Shown here piece after piece: positions 34,641-46,640 of a stretch of 64,000 nt of DNA (position 1 is its first letter; each line of letters opens with the position of its first letter). The notes beneath the pieces were generated by a model that worked only from the letters and a program-made list of their open reading frames with translations, was not told where the DNA came from and searched no databases. Position numbers and translations under genes: made by a program. Source of the DNA: Lepeophtheirus salmonis. Its lineage: Eukaryota; Arthropoda; Copepoda; Siphonostomatoida; Caligidae. The stretch covers positions 36,457,705-36,521,704 of the forward strand of contig NC_052131.2 in NCBI RefSeq assembly GCF_016086655.4. The letters are read 5' to 3'.

Positions 34641-35111
34641 CCCGTGGTCCATTGAAATCTGAGCAATTACTAATTCAATAATTAATGAAGGCTGAGTGAT
34701 TGAAATTAATTCTTATTTCAATATATTAAAGTAAAAACAATTATCTTACAAAACAAAATAAACTTGAGCTCTCCAGCTTAATTACAAATCAATATAATGA
34801 TACTTGAGCGTGATCGACAAACTTCCATTCGCTCACTCTAATTATTTAGGCTTCTCAAAGGCCATCAAAGTCACTATTCTCCAGCACTGAGACAGTATGA
34901 CAGAGTTCTACATCCGAAGTGGGTGCCAAGCCTTCAGCCGCCACCTGGAAGCCATCATTGCCACTAAGGAGTTCAACATTAATGATTAAGAGAGCTCATA
35001 CAGACATCTATTTATACAATTAGTTTTATTATAATGCTTTAGTTAATTAATAAATTATATCGTGTTGAAGGTTAAAACTTAAAAGGGTTCAGGTTTGAAT
35101 GGACTACTCGG
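34641..35111 (+). mobile_element. Mariner family 2, 471-bp internal deletion derivative
   Basis: The ends CCCGTGGTCCATTGAAATCT and TGGACTACTCGG match the 856-bp copies. It retains the leader and the coding tail (CACCTGGAAGCCATCATTGC), with nearly everything between deleted. Flanking TA is preserved poorly. Confidence 0.75.
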
Positions 35112-35210
35112 CATTTGTTTCAAATACTTATAATGTACAATAAACAACTTCGACTTAAGAAAGCCACGCTGATATAGGATACATACTTCAATATTTTTTG
35201 TTCATATGAT

Positions 35211-36542
35211 TTGTATCAAAAGTTAAGTCGGCTTATAGGACTTTTTCGAAATGTTGGAGAGCCACATGTTTACTTAAAAATCGTGCTGTTTTTTGATAGA
35301 GCAGGAACGTTTTAACACTTGTTATTGATCAAATTATTATCGTTTTAAATTGAAACATGTACAATTTATTTATTTATTTCAGTTGATGTAAATGAAAGCT
35401 TTAAATAAGTCTGTTTGTGAATAATTTAAAAAAATAATTTAAGACTTCACTATGAAACTCATTGTTATAGGGATCGTGCTATCTTCCATAACTTCTAAAT
35501 ATGGCTCAAAGGGTTCGTTCATCAAGTCTTAATAATCTTTTATAACAAATATATTTATGAATATTATTAGAATGTAGAACCAAGTCGAGATTATGTGAAT
35601 TTATGTTTCTTTGTAATTATTTGAGGTATAGTATTTGCACTCAAAGCTCTTGATTTATCCAACCTTAGCCTTGGTAATACAAAAACACGGGTTGGGACTA
35701 TTGCTCAAATATTTGTTGTAGCAATACGAGATAATAAATAAAAAAAATTCACAAGTGAATAGAGTATATGATCATAGAATAAGGGATTGCAACTAACATG
35801 GTGATTTTTCACAAGACACATTTCAGTAACGGATTTTCATAGTCTGGGAGGACCATTGACCAAATGGCTAGAATCAAAACAAATGTGTTCTATTTGGTAT
35901 CTTATCAAACATAAAGCAATAATTATTTCAGTGAATATGGATGGAATTAAACAACATTTTAAATGATTTCTGTAAAAGTGATAAGTGTATATACAATTTT
36001 TGAAACATATTTGTGCATTTATTTGAATTTATGACACTTACCAAAACAAATATTTGAGCAATAGTCCCTACCAGTATTTTTGTAAGAACAAGGCTTAGTT
36101 TGGATGAATCAATAACTTTGAGTGCAAGTAATATACCTCTTCTAATTACAAAGAAACAGAAATTAACATAATCTCGACTTGGTTCTACATTCTAATAATA
36201 TTCATAAATATATTTGTGATAAAAGTTAACTAAGATTAGATGAACGACCTTTTTTGCCATATGAAGAAGTTTAGGGATAGCAGCAAGATCCCTATAACAA
36301 TAAACTTCATGGTATAGTCTTAAATTAGTGTATTACATTCACTAAGGAATTATTTAAAGCTTTGATTTACTTCAACTAAAATAAATATGTAAATTGAGCA
36401 TGCTTCCATTTAAAACGATAATAATTTTATAACAAGTTTTCAAATGTTTATTTGTAAAAAAAAAACATGCTTTTTATGTAAGCATGCGGCTCCCCCCACA
36501 AATCGAAAAAGTACTTGAAATCCTTTTAACTTTTGATACAAG
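35211..36542. mobile_element. Long inverted-repeat structure (foldback or MULE-like)
   Basis: The left arm, 35211-35717, and the right arm, 36044-36542, are reverse complements over about 500 bp with scattered mismatches and short indels, separated by a 326-bp unrelated centre. The outer ends share TGTATCAAAAGTTAA. Anchors include GCTCAAATATTTGTT / AACAAATATTTGAGC and AAGTCGAGATTATGT / ACATAATCTCGACTT. There is no transposase inside, but a MULE relic begins 70 bp to the right. Direct target duplications are not evident. Confidence 0.85.
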
Positions 36543-36605
36543 CTGTGAATAATGGCGGTAAGTACTTTTGCCTCAAACTATTTTGACTCAGGACATTTCT
36601 CTTTA

Positions 36606-37385
36606 AAACCATGATGGAACTTTCAAATGTTGCCCTGATATAAAAATGTTTCCATTCCAAGAATTTTTCTGCTACTTCATGGGATATCCCAAGACAAATA
36701 CAGTGAACTTTTTAATACTTTGACCACCCTTCACCCAAGCCAAAATCCAAATACCTTGATAATTGACTTCGATAAGGCAACCATCAATGCATTCAATAAA
36801 TGTTTCCTACCGTCTATAAGCATAACGGGATGCTTGTTTCAAATGGCAAAGAATTTGTACCGCCATATTGCCGATTTTGGTTTTAAAAATCATTATGACA
36901 CTGATGGTGACTTCAACTTCAAGATTACATGTTTTAAATCTTTAATATTTCTTACAATAGAGGAAGTCATCGTTGTGTTCATTGATATATCGGATGACGA
37001 CAGTTTGCCCCAAGATTTATTCTCCTACCTTGAGAATAACTACATTGGAGCGGACCAAGATTGTGGGGATACCCTTAGAAGGATGTACCAACTTTCTTTA
37101 ACATTCCATGTTGGAATGTTTCTGAAAGAACATTAAATAGTAATATTAGAACAAACAACAGCATAGAAGCGTTCCATCATTCTATTCAAAGTTCCATCAC
37201 CTAATTTGTGGAAACTAATTGATTGGTTAAAAAACGAAGAATGTTTATCAAAGAAAAAAAAAGGATTATGAGACGCAGAGAAAAAATTACATACTAATCT
37301 TAATAAGAGAATACAAAATCAAGTTTGTAATTACAATTCAACCGATAAGCTGAAATATTTATAAAGCATTGCATGGAATTGACAT
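36606..37385 (+). pseudogene. MULE (Mutator-like) transposase, frameshifted
   Basis: Three frames in succession reconstruct the MULE core order: DGTFKCCPDI (first catalytic Asp), then HGISQDKYSELFNTL, then IIDFDKATINAFNKCF and GCLFQMAKNLYRHI, then SYLENNYIG, then WNVSERTLNSNIRTNNS with the Glu-Arg pair, then LWKLIDWLKNEE. Frame changes lie near 36680, 37095 and 37195. The longest open piece is 36720-37136 and has a TTG, not an ATG, at its start. MULEs use long inverted ends and make 9-bp duplications, which fits both the inverted-arm structure next door and the 9-bp MITE family. Confidence 0.75.
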
Positions 37386-37579
37386 ATATTTTAATTATAT
37401 GTCATTTTTAAATTATTCAAATTAGAGTGTTAATTATATTCAATATTGTACTAGAAATTAAACTAAGAATATATTATAATTATAAATTGACTACCAACTA
37501 ATAACTAATAAGGGGATCCATCCCAAATTCGCACAAGAAAATAATTTACAATCCTAAATAAAATTTATTCAAAAATTAA

Positions 37580-37666
37580 TTGATCAAAAGTTAATTTTCC
37601 TAGGTATATATAATTATTAACTGATATTGACTCTGATTATATATAGTTTAATTAACTTTTGATCTA
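37580..37666. repeat. Inverted pair GATCAAAAGTTAATT
   Basis: The 15-bp word at 37582-37596 and its exact reverse complement at 37650-37664 enclose 53 bases. The core ATCAAAAGTTAA is the same as at the outer tips of the 35211-36542 arms, so these may be MULE-family ends to the right of the transposase relic. The rest of this interval up to 37760 is AT-rich with nothing recognised. Confidence 0.6.
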
Positions 37667-37764
37667 TATATTTACTGCCCTGGCTAATCCAAGATTTTGG
37701 AGTGGTCCATCTAGTATATAGCAATGGTAAAGGTGTATAAAACATGTCATAAAAAGTGGGAGCG

Positions 37765-38130
37765 GATTTTTTAGTTTGTAATCTTAAGAATGAATTTTCT
37801 TTTCCTTATTAGTTGTGATTATTATTTAATTCCTGAGTAGTTTGAACATTCTTTCTTAAAAAGATTTAATGATACCTAAAACCTGATTAAACATTCAAGT
37901 GTGATCATAAAAGACCGAGTTATAATTGTAAACTCAGAGTAGAATGGAAGATTGACATCGGAGAAATTATGGCCTATAACTTTGATTATTTCTTCCATCC
38001 CCTCCTTCCTCGTCACAGCTGATTTTAGCTGAACTCCTCAAAAAAAAAAATCTCCAAATTGTCAGAATTATCGTCAGAATTTTCGGTTTCTTTTATTAAC
38101 ATTTCTATTATACGCAGAATTTTCATGAAT
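37765..38130 (-). repeat. TATA-bearing dispersed repeat (family 6), copy 4
   Basis: Matches copies 1 and 2 through AATGAATTTTCTTTTCCTTA, TTAATTCCTGAGTAG and CGTCACAGCTGATTTTAGCT, but the TATA region is lost. Confidence 0.55.
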
Positions 38131-38404
38131 CCTTAGGTTTTTAGTCACTTGATAGGTATGTTACTGTTAATAAAACGTAAATTTCAGTCAATTTAAGAAT
38201 TTATTCAATATTAATAATAACTTTGAACAATATAATTAGACCAGCAAAATTTGTATAAAGGTTGTGGAACATTATGAATATTCATAATGAAATAAATCAC
38301 CATTTTAATCCCCACCATTAAATTTTGAAGCCTTATTTACTCATTAGTTTCAATTTTAATATTTTTTAAATATCATCATTTACTTCAAAAACTAATTGTA
38401 TAAA

Positions 38405-39225
38405 GCTCACAAAATTATGATATTGGTCATATGACAGGGGTCGTCCCCAGGGGGTGGTCTGGAGGGAGTGTAGCCCCCCCCCAAACCAAATTAAGGAATT
38501 TTTGCTTTTTGCTAGAATTTTTTTTGTGAATAACTTTGGATTTTATAATATTTTTACAAAAAATTTAATATATATAAAAAAACAACCTTTTTTTGATTTT
38601 TGTATCCAAAAAAGTTCCAAAAACCAATCTTTCACGCAATATATGATTCTACAGACGCCCATACATATTTATATGATAATTAATTATTCTATCTTGGAAT
38701 TTCATGTGAATGGTCAGTACGAAACATGGGTTTGCTCCGTTTGTTGGAATAGAAAAGACAAGGAGTGAAAATATTTCCATTATGGCTTAAAATGAATCAA
38801 TTTCAGATATTAGTTACTTAGAGATAAATAGCTTATGTAAATATGTGGATATGTATGGCAGATAATTTGACTCATGATCACCACAGTGTTTCTCAAACGG
38901 AATACTTTGTCGCTATAGTGTACCTCAGAGCAAAGGTGTACCACAAAATATATTTTCCTGTTAATTATCTATAAGCTTACAAGACACAAATTTTGTTCAA
39001 TTATGAACAAATATGAATATAGTGCTTGAATATTGGGAGGATATTTTCTGTTCATTTTTGAATTCCCTTAACGGAAATAAGTCTTTAATCATTTTATATT
39101 GTTCCCCAAAGGCAACTTTTACCTCACAACAAAAGCTAAAATCAAGTGATCACGTAATCCTTTTTTGTCCAAATTTTGTTGACTACAAAAATACATTTTG
39201 TCTTCTAGAACAGCTGAAGGTACAC
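38405..39225. repeat. Dispersed segment B, paralogous to 26500-27690
   Basis: Contains the uninterrupted versions of the two insertions found in segment A: ATATGTGGATATGTATGGCA spans the MITE site and AGCTAAAATCAAGTGATC spans the 236-bp insert site. In turn it carries a CAGGGG element (38435-38660) missing from segment A, where TTATGATATTGCTCATATCC is continuous. Confidence 0.75.
38435..38660 (+). mobile_element. AT-rich CAGGGG-end element, 226-bp short form
   Basis: Starts CAGGGGTCGTCCCCAG, keeps GGAGGGAGTGTAGCCCCCCC, has one or two AT-rich units and ends TGATTCTACAGACGCCC. The empty site at about 26515 confirms it is an insertion. CATAT at each flank is compatible with an 8-bp hAT-style duplication that has decayed. 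Confidence 0.75.
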
Positions 39226-39229
39226 TAAG

Positions 39230-39930
39230 TTACTCTAAACTAATTACTAAACTACCATGAAATCACAAGGTAAATTCTCTAAGAAAAAATTGCACAAATA
39301 AATATGATTCAGTTACATCAGCTTGGAAAGAAAAAGTGAATTTCTAGTCAACTAAATTGGGACAAAAATTGTTTACAAGTTTATCGTCTTTAAAAAAAAA
39401 ATGAATTAACAAAAAGAAATTAAATATTGAGCGCATAAACGGTTTTTTCTAAAAATAATATAATGAACAGAGAAAAATGTGAACGGGTCCAATCTCATTA
39501 TCTCATTAATGTGATTTGAGAAATAAATACATTAAGAAGCACTTTCCTGGCTTTAAGATGCAATGTGGAACTCATGAACGTCTGATATATTATTATATGA
39601 AAGTAATTGAATGTTTGCATGGAATGATTTGAATAGTTTCTTGGCCCAAGGCCTACAAGATTACATATGTTAAGTTTGACACATTGCAATTCAAGGAAAT
39701 TTGTAGATATGTAGAAATTAATGATGAATTTACATAAATAAGATGTATAACATAGTATTTAACTACAAATCCCGTAAGGAATTGCGTGGGAAGGGTAAGA
39801 CTATTGACTGCTTTGTGCTTCTATAAATCAACGATTCTTATCCAGTTTTTAGTTCAAGTAATGTATATTTAAGAGGAGGAATATAATATACCTATTTTTG
39901 AGAATAGCATGATGCTACTATCACATAACA
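39230..39930. other. Gene-free AT-rich stretch
   Basis: No coding signal and no recognised repeat. Confidence 0.4.
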
Positions 39931-39935
39931 TATTA

Positions 39936-40790
39936 CCGGGTGGTCCATTTAAATCTGAGCACTTACTAATTCAAAAATTAATGAAGGTTGAGTAATTGAA
40001 GTAAATTCATATTTCGATAAATGTAAGAATACATAATTAATCACAATACAATACAAACTTGAGCTCTCTAGCTTATTTACAAGTCGAGAAATTGACACTT
40101 GAACGGGATCGACGAATTTCCATTCTCTCACTCCAAGTAATTGGACATCTCCAGGACCACCGTCTACGCCTTCAGCAAGTCCGAAACGTTGGAGAAGAAG
40201 AAAAGCACTGTCAGAAAGGCCAAACTGGACACACAGAAGTTAAAGAAAACAGCACAGGCCAATCCCCCAAGTTCATGAGGGCCCATGCAAGAGATCTCAT
40301 GATTTTACAGCAGACTGACCAGAAAGCTATCAAAAAAGTGGGTTGAAAGTGGCTTATGAAGGCGGAGAGGCCACTTTTGACACACACAATAAAAGAAAAC
40401 CATATTCTCGGTGGAAGGATTCTTTTTAATGATTCTTCTGAACTCTTTTTTTGACACTTTTGACCAGCCCTGGTGCTATTGCCATACACTTCACATTTTG
40501 TGTATGTCGAGGGGAGGCCCTTTTATACCTGTCATCCAAACACCGAGGCCCTCAAAGTTACCAACAGTGGGACGCCATGACAGATGGCTACATCTGCAGT
40601 GGATGCCAGAACTTTCGCCACCGCCAGGAAGACATCATTGCCACTAACGGCGGCTACATTAATAATTAAGAGAGCTCAGGCACACGACTATTTATGTATT
40701 ATTTATTATGAAATTCTATTGCTAACTAATAATTCGTATATTGTTAAAGTTTAAAATTCAAAGTGTTCAGACTTTAATGGACCACTCGCT
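39936..40790 (+). mobile_element. Mariner-type element, family 2, near-complete
   Basis: CCGGGTGGTCCATTTAAATC after a TA (39934-39935) and TGGACCACTCG on the right bound about 853 bp. A frame near 40140 reads LDISRTTVYAFSKSETLEKK, the helix-turn-helix start; later pieces include a RPLLTHTIKE-type segment and an HPNTEALK tail followed by EDIIATNGGYI. Layout and length equal the 17492 copy. The DDE core is deleted. Confidence 0.8.
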
Positions 40791-40879
40791 GTGTACATAA
40801 GGTCAACAGAAGAGCAAGCTGGAATGATTTTTATCAAAATTGATTTTGGATTACCTTCGACTGATTATCATTGTTAACT

Positions 40880-41414
40880 GCCAGGAAGGTGTTGCTGTGT
40901 GTTTGGATGGATTTTTAGGAAAAAGTCTACTATGAGCTGCTTCCCTGTGGCCATACCCTTAATTGTGCCCTCTACTGTGAACAACTTGACCGTTCGAAGA
41001 AGGAGATTGAACAGAAGTGACCCCATTGGTAAATAGGATACAACAGGACATCATCAAGACAACGCCAGGCCACGCACATCTTTGAAGACACATCAAAAGC
41101 TCCAGGAGCTCGAATGGGAAGTTCTTATACATCTAACCTACATTTTGGACCTGGTACCAAGTGACTGCCTGCCACCTGTTCGTGTCTATGGCCAATGCGC
41201 TTGGGGGTACAAATTTGCCCTCAATAGAAACCTGCCAAAAATGGTTGTCCCAGTATTTTTACGAATAGAGACAAGGTCTTCTATGTTCGATTCTCGTTGG
41301 CAACAATATATCGAGCAGAACAGGGCATACTCGGCTGATATCTGATGATTATATCACTTCTTATAAAGGTTTGAAATAAAGTCAAAAATACGAAATTACT
41401 TTTTCCCTGGCCAA
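40880..41414 (+). mobile_element. Irritans-type mariner, 3' half
   Basis: Frames read ARKVLLCVWMDF, YYELLPCGHTLNCALYCEQL, then KTHQKLQELEWEVLIHLTY, LDLVPSDCLPP (third catalytic motif, normally PDLAPSDYHLF) and SRWQQYIEQNRAYSADI with stop. The right end AAATACGAAATTACTTTTTC is the terminal repeat. The 5' half is missing; it begins about 90 bp after the family 2 element. Confidence 0.8.
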
Positions 41415-41419
41415 TTATT

Positions 41420-42065
41420 TTGGATATATTTTCTCCTTCAATTGATTTTCGTTTAAGATTATTGTTGTCTTAACTCACAATTTACAAATGGGTTTACTGT
41501 TTTTTTCTCAAAAACATGTATATTTTGAACAACTTTGTTTTTTTAAAACCATATAACGAACTTGAAAATATAAATTTTACGTGAAGAAAAGCAACAAATC
41601 CATGTGACAATTTTCATATTCCATAAAAAGTACATTGTGAATCCTTTTCAAATGCATTATTATTTTATATAACACTAACATCAAAATTAAAGGAGATTTA
41701 TATTCAAAGCATTTAAAAGTGATTCTAGGCCTTTTACAAAAATTAATTGCAACCAAAGCATGAATTGTTGAATATATATGCGAAATTAATCGCAAAGATG
41801 CTCTAAACTAGGTATAAGAAGCTGATTTGTATGTTATTGGTTCACTTATTACTCTCTTATTCTGGAAACCCATTATTTGAATGGTTATGTTCAAGTAGGA
41901 TGTGAATACTAAATAAATGTCAGAACAAGCAAATGTAAAATGAAATACAGGTTGTATACAAAAATAAGTGCAATAATCCAATTTCGGTTCCATCTTTCAA
42001 CTTATTCAACACATCATCAGTAACAATTGTTGAAGCATCCAACTCATAATTACATACTTACATAA
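41420..42065. other. Gene-free AT-rich stretch
   Basis: Only random-looking short frames are seen. Confidence 0.4.
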
Positions 42066-42071
42066 CAAGAA

Positions 42072-42088
42072 CAGGGGCGTCCGCAGGA

Positions 42089-42123
<35 letters not shown>

Positions 42124-42869
42124 TTTTGGGGGACTTGGTTCTTGGAATTTTTGTAAAAAAAAATCCAAAAACTACAAAATTTCAAATATTTGGAAAAACA
42201 ATTCAAAAATCACACAGCTTTTAACACAAAAATTTATTTTTTTTGAAATTTTTTTAGTAATCCATAGCTATTTTTAAAAAAATAAATATTTTGGAAAAAA
42301 AATTCTGAAATTAAATTTCAAATATATATTTGTTAGGAAAAAAATTTCAAAAATCCGTAGCTGTTTAGACAAAATTTAAACAGTTTTAGCAATCCGAAGC
42401 TATTCTAAAAAAATTAAACGTTTTGAAAAGAAATTTCGAAATCCAGAGTAACTTGGAAGAAATTTAATTTAAAAAAAAAAAAAACTCTACTTAAATTTAA
42501 TTTTTCCAAAAAAAATTTCAAATATTCATTTTTAGGAGAAAAATTGAAAATCTAAAGGTATTCACATAAAATTAAATTTTTTATAGCAAATTCTTAAAAA
42601 TTAAATATTTTGGAAAAAAATTTCAAAAATCCAGAGGTGTTCAGAAAAAGTTTAATTTTTTGGAAAAAAAATCTTATACTAAATTTAATTTTTGGAATTT
42701 TTTTTTAGTAATCCATATCTATTCTTAAACAATTAAATATTTTGGAAAAAAATTTCAACGCTCCAGAGCTTTTCAGAAAAAAATTAATTTTTTGGAAAAA
42801 AAAATCAAAAATTCCTTAATTTGTGGAGGAGCCTCCTGCCCATTCCCTTCGGACACAGTGTACGCCCCA
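42072..42869 (-). mobile_element. AT-rich CAGGGG-end element, reverse orientation, both ends
   Basis: Begins CAGGGGCGTCCGCAGGATTA with a (TA)n and poly-T run, continues through about a dozen A-rich units with AATCCAGAG or AATCCGTAGCTGTT, and ends GGAGGAGCCTCCTGCC with CCCTTCGGACACAG. It is the mirror of the 50806 copy. Confidence 0.75.
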
Positions 42870-42874
42870 TTTTG

Positions 42875-43555
42875 CTCCTTATTAGGTATTCATTCATATG
42901 CTTTAGAGAAGCGATAAATATGATAAATATAAGATACTGAAAAACTTTTGAAAAGTGACATGAAATTGGACCACGCCCTTTTTATTTGTGAATCACTTTT
43001 CCCAAGGATTAAAACAAAAGTATTAGGGCCTTACCTTGCTAACACAAAAATGATCTATGTATATTGTATTCAGCTGTCGATTCATTCGTCACGTTTGGCT
43101 ATTTCATAATTTATTATTGTTGATAAATAAACAAAGTAATAATTATTCTATAAATATTTTCCGGTTCCATAAGGAAAGGAATACAATTTAATGTTGATCC
43201 TTCGTAGTTTATAAAATATTGTCTATTTCATTATTTCTATAAATAAATTTTACCTATTATATAGAAATACAAATGTATGGCTTTGCTTCAAATAATATAT
43301 TACCAAGCAATTTCATATAGTATCGTATAAAATACTATGATTTTAATATGACGAAATATGTATACGTATATACTTAATTCTTTTTAACAATTATTAAGAA
43401 ATAATATGACAAATATAGTCTGCGAGTACATAAAAGAAAAATAGCAGTTGGTATGATTCACTTATTTGGTTAACTACCAGATAATGAATGGCTTTTTTTC
43501 TGTTTATTTTTGGAGGAAAGTTTGTATGAGGTAACAATGTGTATATATCAATTAG
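42875..43555. other. Gene-free AT-rich stretch
   Basis: Nothing is recognised. Confidence 0.4.
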
Positions 43556-43559
43556 CAAT

Positions 43560-44108
43560 ACAAAAAAAAAATTCCCCAAAATTTAATATTTAAATCTACT
43601 TGCTTTTACTTTCAAAAAAAATTAATTTTTTGTAAACTGTAATTTTTAAGTTTTTATCGGAAAAATTTAATTTTTTAAATTAAAATAAAGAAATGTCTTT
43701 TCAAACAAAATACTTTTTTTGCAAACAGCTATAATTTTGAAATTTTTTCGAAAAAAATTAATAAAAATATATATATTTTTTCCAAAAAATTAATTTTTTT
43801 GTGAACAGCTGTGGATTTAAAAAAAAATTTCCAAGCATTTTATTTTATGAAATTTTTTTTTCCAAAAAATTTAATTTAGTTGTCAACAGAATGAATTTTT
43901 GATATTTTTTTTTTTCAAATATTTTAACTTTTTGTGAATAGCTATGGATTTTTGATTTTTTTTTCCGAAAAATGTAATATTGAAAATTTAGTTTACAAAT
44001 TTGCTTACAAAAGCTGTGGATTTTTGATATTTCTTCGAAAAATTTAATTTAAGAAATGTTTTTTCAAAAAAAATTATTTTTTTCTAAACAGTTATAATTT
44101 TTTTTTTT
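43560..44108 (+). repeat. AT-rich CAGGGG-family interior, forward orientation
   Basis: T-rich units are unusually regular here (TTTTGTGAACAGCTGTGGAT, TTTTGTGAATAGCTATGGAT) at about 50- to 110-base spacing. Neither end is preserved, and it runs directly into the MITE fragment. Confidence 0.55.
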
Positions 44109-44109
44109 A

Positions 44110-44208
44110 ATCTGTCTGTCTTGCCCAACAGTCGGTACAATATATCAAATGAAAAATTCTGGCAAGGCTAATTACATGATGGTATAACCTTGTATTTCTA
44201 TTAACATT
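44110..44208 (-). mobile_element. MITE with TGACGTCA boxes, terminal fragment
   Basis: Reading the minus strand: AATAGAAATACAAGGTTATA, CCATCATGTAATTAG, then the start of the first internal unit (CAGAATTTTTCATTTG). It matches the left 100 bp of the 26691 copy. Confidence 0.65.
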
Positions 44209-44214
44209 GGTTCA

Positions 44215-44855
44215 GGTGGATTAATTGTATTGCTTAAAGGTCTACTTACACCTAATCAGCTCATACCCATCTGACCAATGACGGAGAGACAATAAAAAAA
44301 GCTTATTCAAATTCAACGAATCAGCGTAGGAAATACTAAGGAATTAGAAAAATTGACAGATGACAACAAAATATTATATAATTTTGTATGTAAGACTAAT
44401 TCACATAGTAAAAGTAGGGTACTGGGGTTGTCAAGAGCCAAATGCAAAGGTATTTATATTTCATGTATTTGTTGAGCGATTATTGAAATTCAAAATCGGA
44501 TTAAAACATAAGGTCAAAGGGTATAATCGGTACATCTAAGAAAACTTAATGTGACAACTATTTCCTATTTGCCTGATCCCCACTTCTGAAGTGTTACTCC
44601 AATTCAGAAAAAATATATTTTTATTTATTTGACACAAATTGAAATCATTGATTTATTTGATAATAAAAGTCATACTACATGAAGAATAAACACATATTTC
44701 ATTCATAGATGCATTTACTTAGATTATTTAAATATTTGATCCTTGGTAAGTTATTCCTCTCTTTTTTTAGAATGTGTAGCATTTGCACGAAGAAACTATT
44801 TTCTAAGACATTATTGAAAAAAAAATTTTTTTTTTTTGTATCACTATAAATATTG
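44215..44855. other. Gene-free AT-rich stretch
   Basis: No gene or recognised repeat. Confidence 0.4.
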
Positions 44856-44859
44856 TTGT

Positions 44860-45300
44860 GTTAGTCCGTATCTATTTGGTCCAGTCCGGTATTAGGACCC
44901 TTAAGACTGTCCTTAGTCGAAATTTTTCTAGAGAAAATTCCATCCCATGGCCCTACAATAAAAATACCGAATAACCCAAAATTCATCTGCCCATCTATTA
45001 TTAATAATTATACCAAGGCAGTGTGGAATTTTTAATCAGAGGTAATCATTTCATTATGTATATTCGTTTATAGGGTATGTTTATTCACATATTGCGCTAA
45101 AATCCTACTTTAATCAACTGTATTTTTCAAAATTTCCTCGGGGGAGAACCCCCAAGGATCAAAATCCATCGCTGACGGATTACAACTAGTATTTTGTAGG
45201 ATCGAGGACCGCCGTACAGTCCAGTTCCATTCTCTGTCCTTAAAAAAGGTAAAATAGATCCCTCGTGACGTCCTTGAGGGTGTTTTTCCTTTTTTTTTAT
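44860..45300. repeat. GGTC-type repeat relic
   Basis: GTCCGTATCTATTTGGTCCA, GGACCCTTAAGACTGTCC and, near 45200, GAGGACCGCCGTACAGTCCA are related to the words of the GGTC family. A minus-strand open frame at 45110-45307 lacks a domain and overlaps this repeat. Identity is weak. Confidence 0.35.
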
Positions 45301-45304
45301 TATT

Positions 45305-45870
45305 CATTAAAATATGAATCGAAAAAAAAAGATAAACACTCTTATCATCTCTTTGTTGTACATTAATAGATAATAAATGGAATCGTTCTTACAAGCAAAA
45401 AAATATAAGGAAGCTCATGAAATAGCAATTTAAAAGTATACTTACCTTCAAATCTATATATACACATATTATATATATCGTATCCCTCCCCCAATATAAT
45501 ATATTATTTACCTATTTATATTTCTTGCATAAGAGCATTACTTTAACTCGAGAAAAAAACTTGATTTGACTAGATTCGACTATTTATTAAAAATTTCCCG
45601 AACTCGCCCGAAATATTATTATAAAAAATCAAGTAAATATAAAAATATATTAATTCCATTCGGCATCTAGTTTTTCTGCTCTTTTAATTTTACAAAATTA
45701 AGTAACCTCCTCATTTTGAGCTTTCATAATATGTTATTATTCATAAAAATCCTCCAAAATACGCTCTGCGGCTCAAATAAGGCGCCATCCAATGTGTTCA
45801 ATTTGTCCCACAACCAGCTAAGGGATTATAACAGAAACGACAAGGAAGAAATGTCCTGAAAAAAAAAAAA
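45305..45870. other. Gene-free AT-rich stretch
   Basis: No feature is recognised. Confidence 0.4.
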
Positions 45871-45872
45871 AT

Positions 45873-46640
45873 TGTTTGGGGGAAAAAGTAATTCGGTATT
45901 TTTTGCGTATTTCAAGGCTTAAAAAGAAGAATTACAATCATCTGATTTAAGCAACGTGTGCTGGTTCATAACTTGTCGCCAACGAGAATCCAATTTCATA
46001 ATTCCTTTCTCGTAGAAGCACTTATCCCTGTTGGTCAAATAAATAATTTTCACAGGGCTCTATTGAGGTCAAATTTTTACCCCATAGTATGTTAGCTATA
46101 GTCAGGAACAGTTGGAAGTCACTTGGTGTCAGGTCCGGAATATAGGTGGTGAATGGATAACAACTTCCCATCCGAGCTCCCAGAGATTCTGGAGCGTCGA
46201 TAAAAAGTGTGTGGTCTAGTGTTGTCCTGATGATGTCTCGTATTCACCAATGCTGGACGCTTTTGTTCGATATCCTGCTTCAAATGGGCAAGTTGTTCAA
46301 AGTAGAAGGCAGAATAGAGCGGGAAAAATAATTGGTCGACCGGCTTTTGGGCAACACATACAGAAATAGTATCGTGCCCGTATATATATTTTTTTTTTGT
46401 TGCTTTAACGTGTTTACCTTTCTTGTGGTAAAAATGTAAAATATAGCAAATTTCTCCCTTTGAGACATCCATACTTTACGCACAATAATTAACGACTGGA
46501 CCGACCAAGCGCAATACTTTGTTGTATACACTAGCACCTTGAAAGTAAATCATCGTATGATCTGAGGTGACCAACAATGAAAAGAAAAACTTAGTTAAGA
46601 AAAGGGCGGGAAATGCAAAATTACAATTTCCTCAACCTGA
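45873..46640 (-). mobile_element. Irritans-type mariner, internal deletion derivative with both ends
   Basis: Ends TTGGGGGAAAAAGTAATTCG and, inverted on the right, TCAGGTTGAGGAAATTGTAA. The minus strand starts MDVSKGEICYILHFYHKKGK, a typical mariner N-terminus, then KKKYIYGHDTISVCVAQ, and after a deletion joins FEQLAHLKQDIEQKRPALV and HHQDNTRPHTF near the second catalytic Asp. About 770 bp remain of an expected 1.3 kb. Confidence 0.8.

Noticed and set aside
14650..44108. Regular A/T-rich repeated units as a CRISPR-like or centromeric array
   Set aside because: Units are degenerate, the blocks are scattered and bounded by transposon-type ends, and the genome is eukaryotic.
45110..45307. Open minus-strand frame of 65 codons
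   Set aside because: Overlaps a GGTC-type repeat relic and shows no domain or start context.
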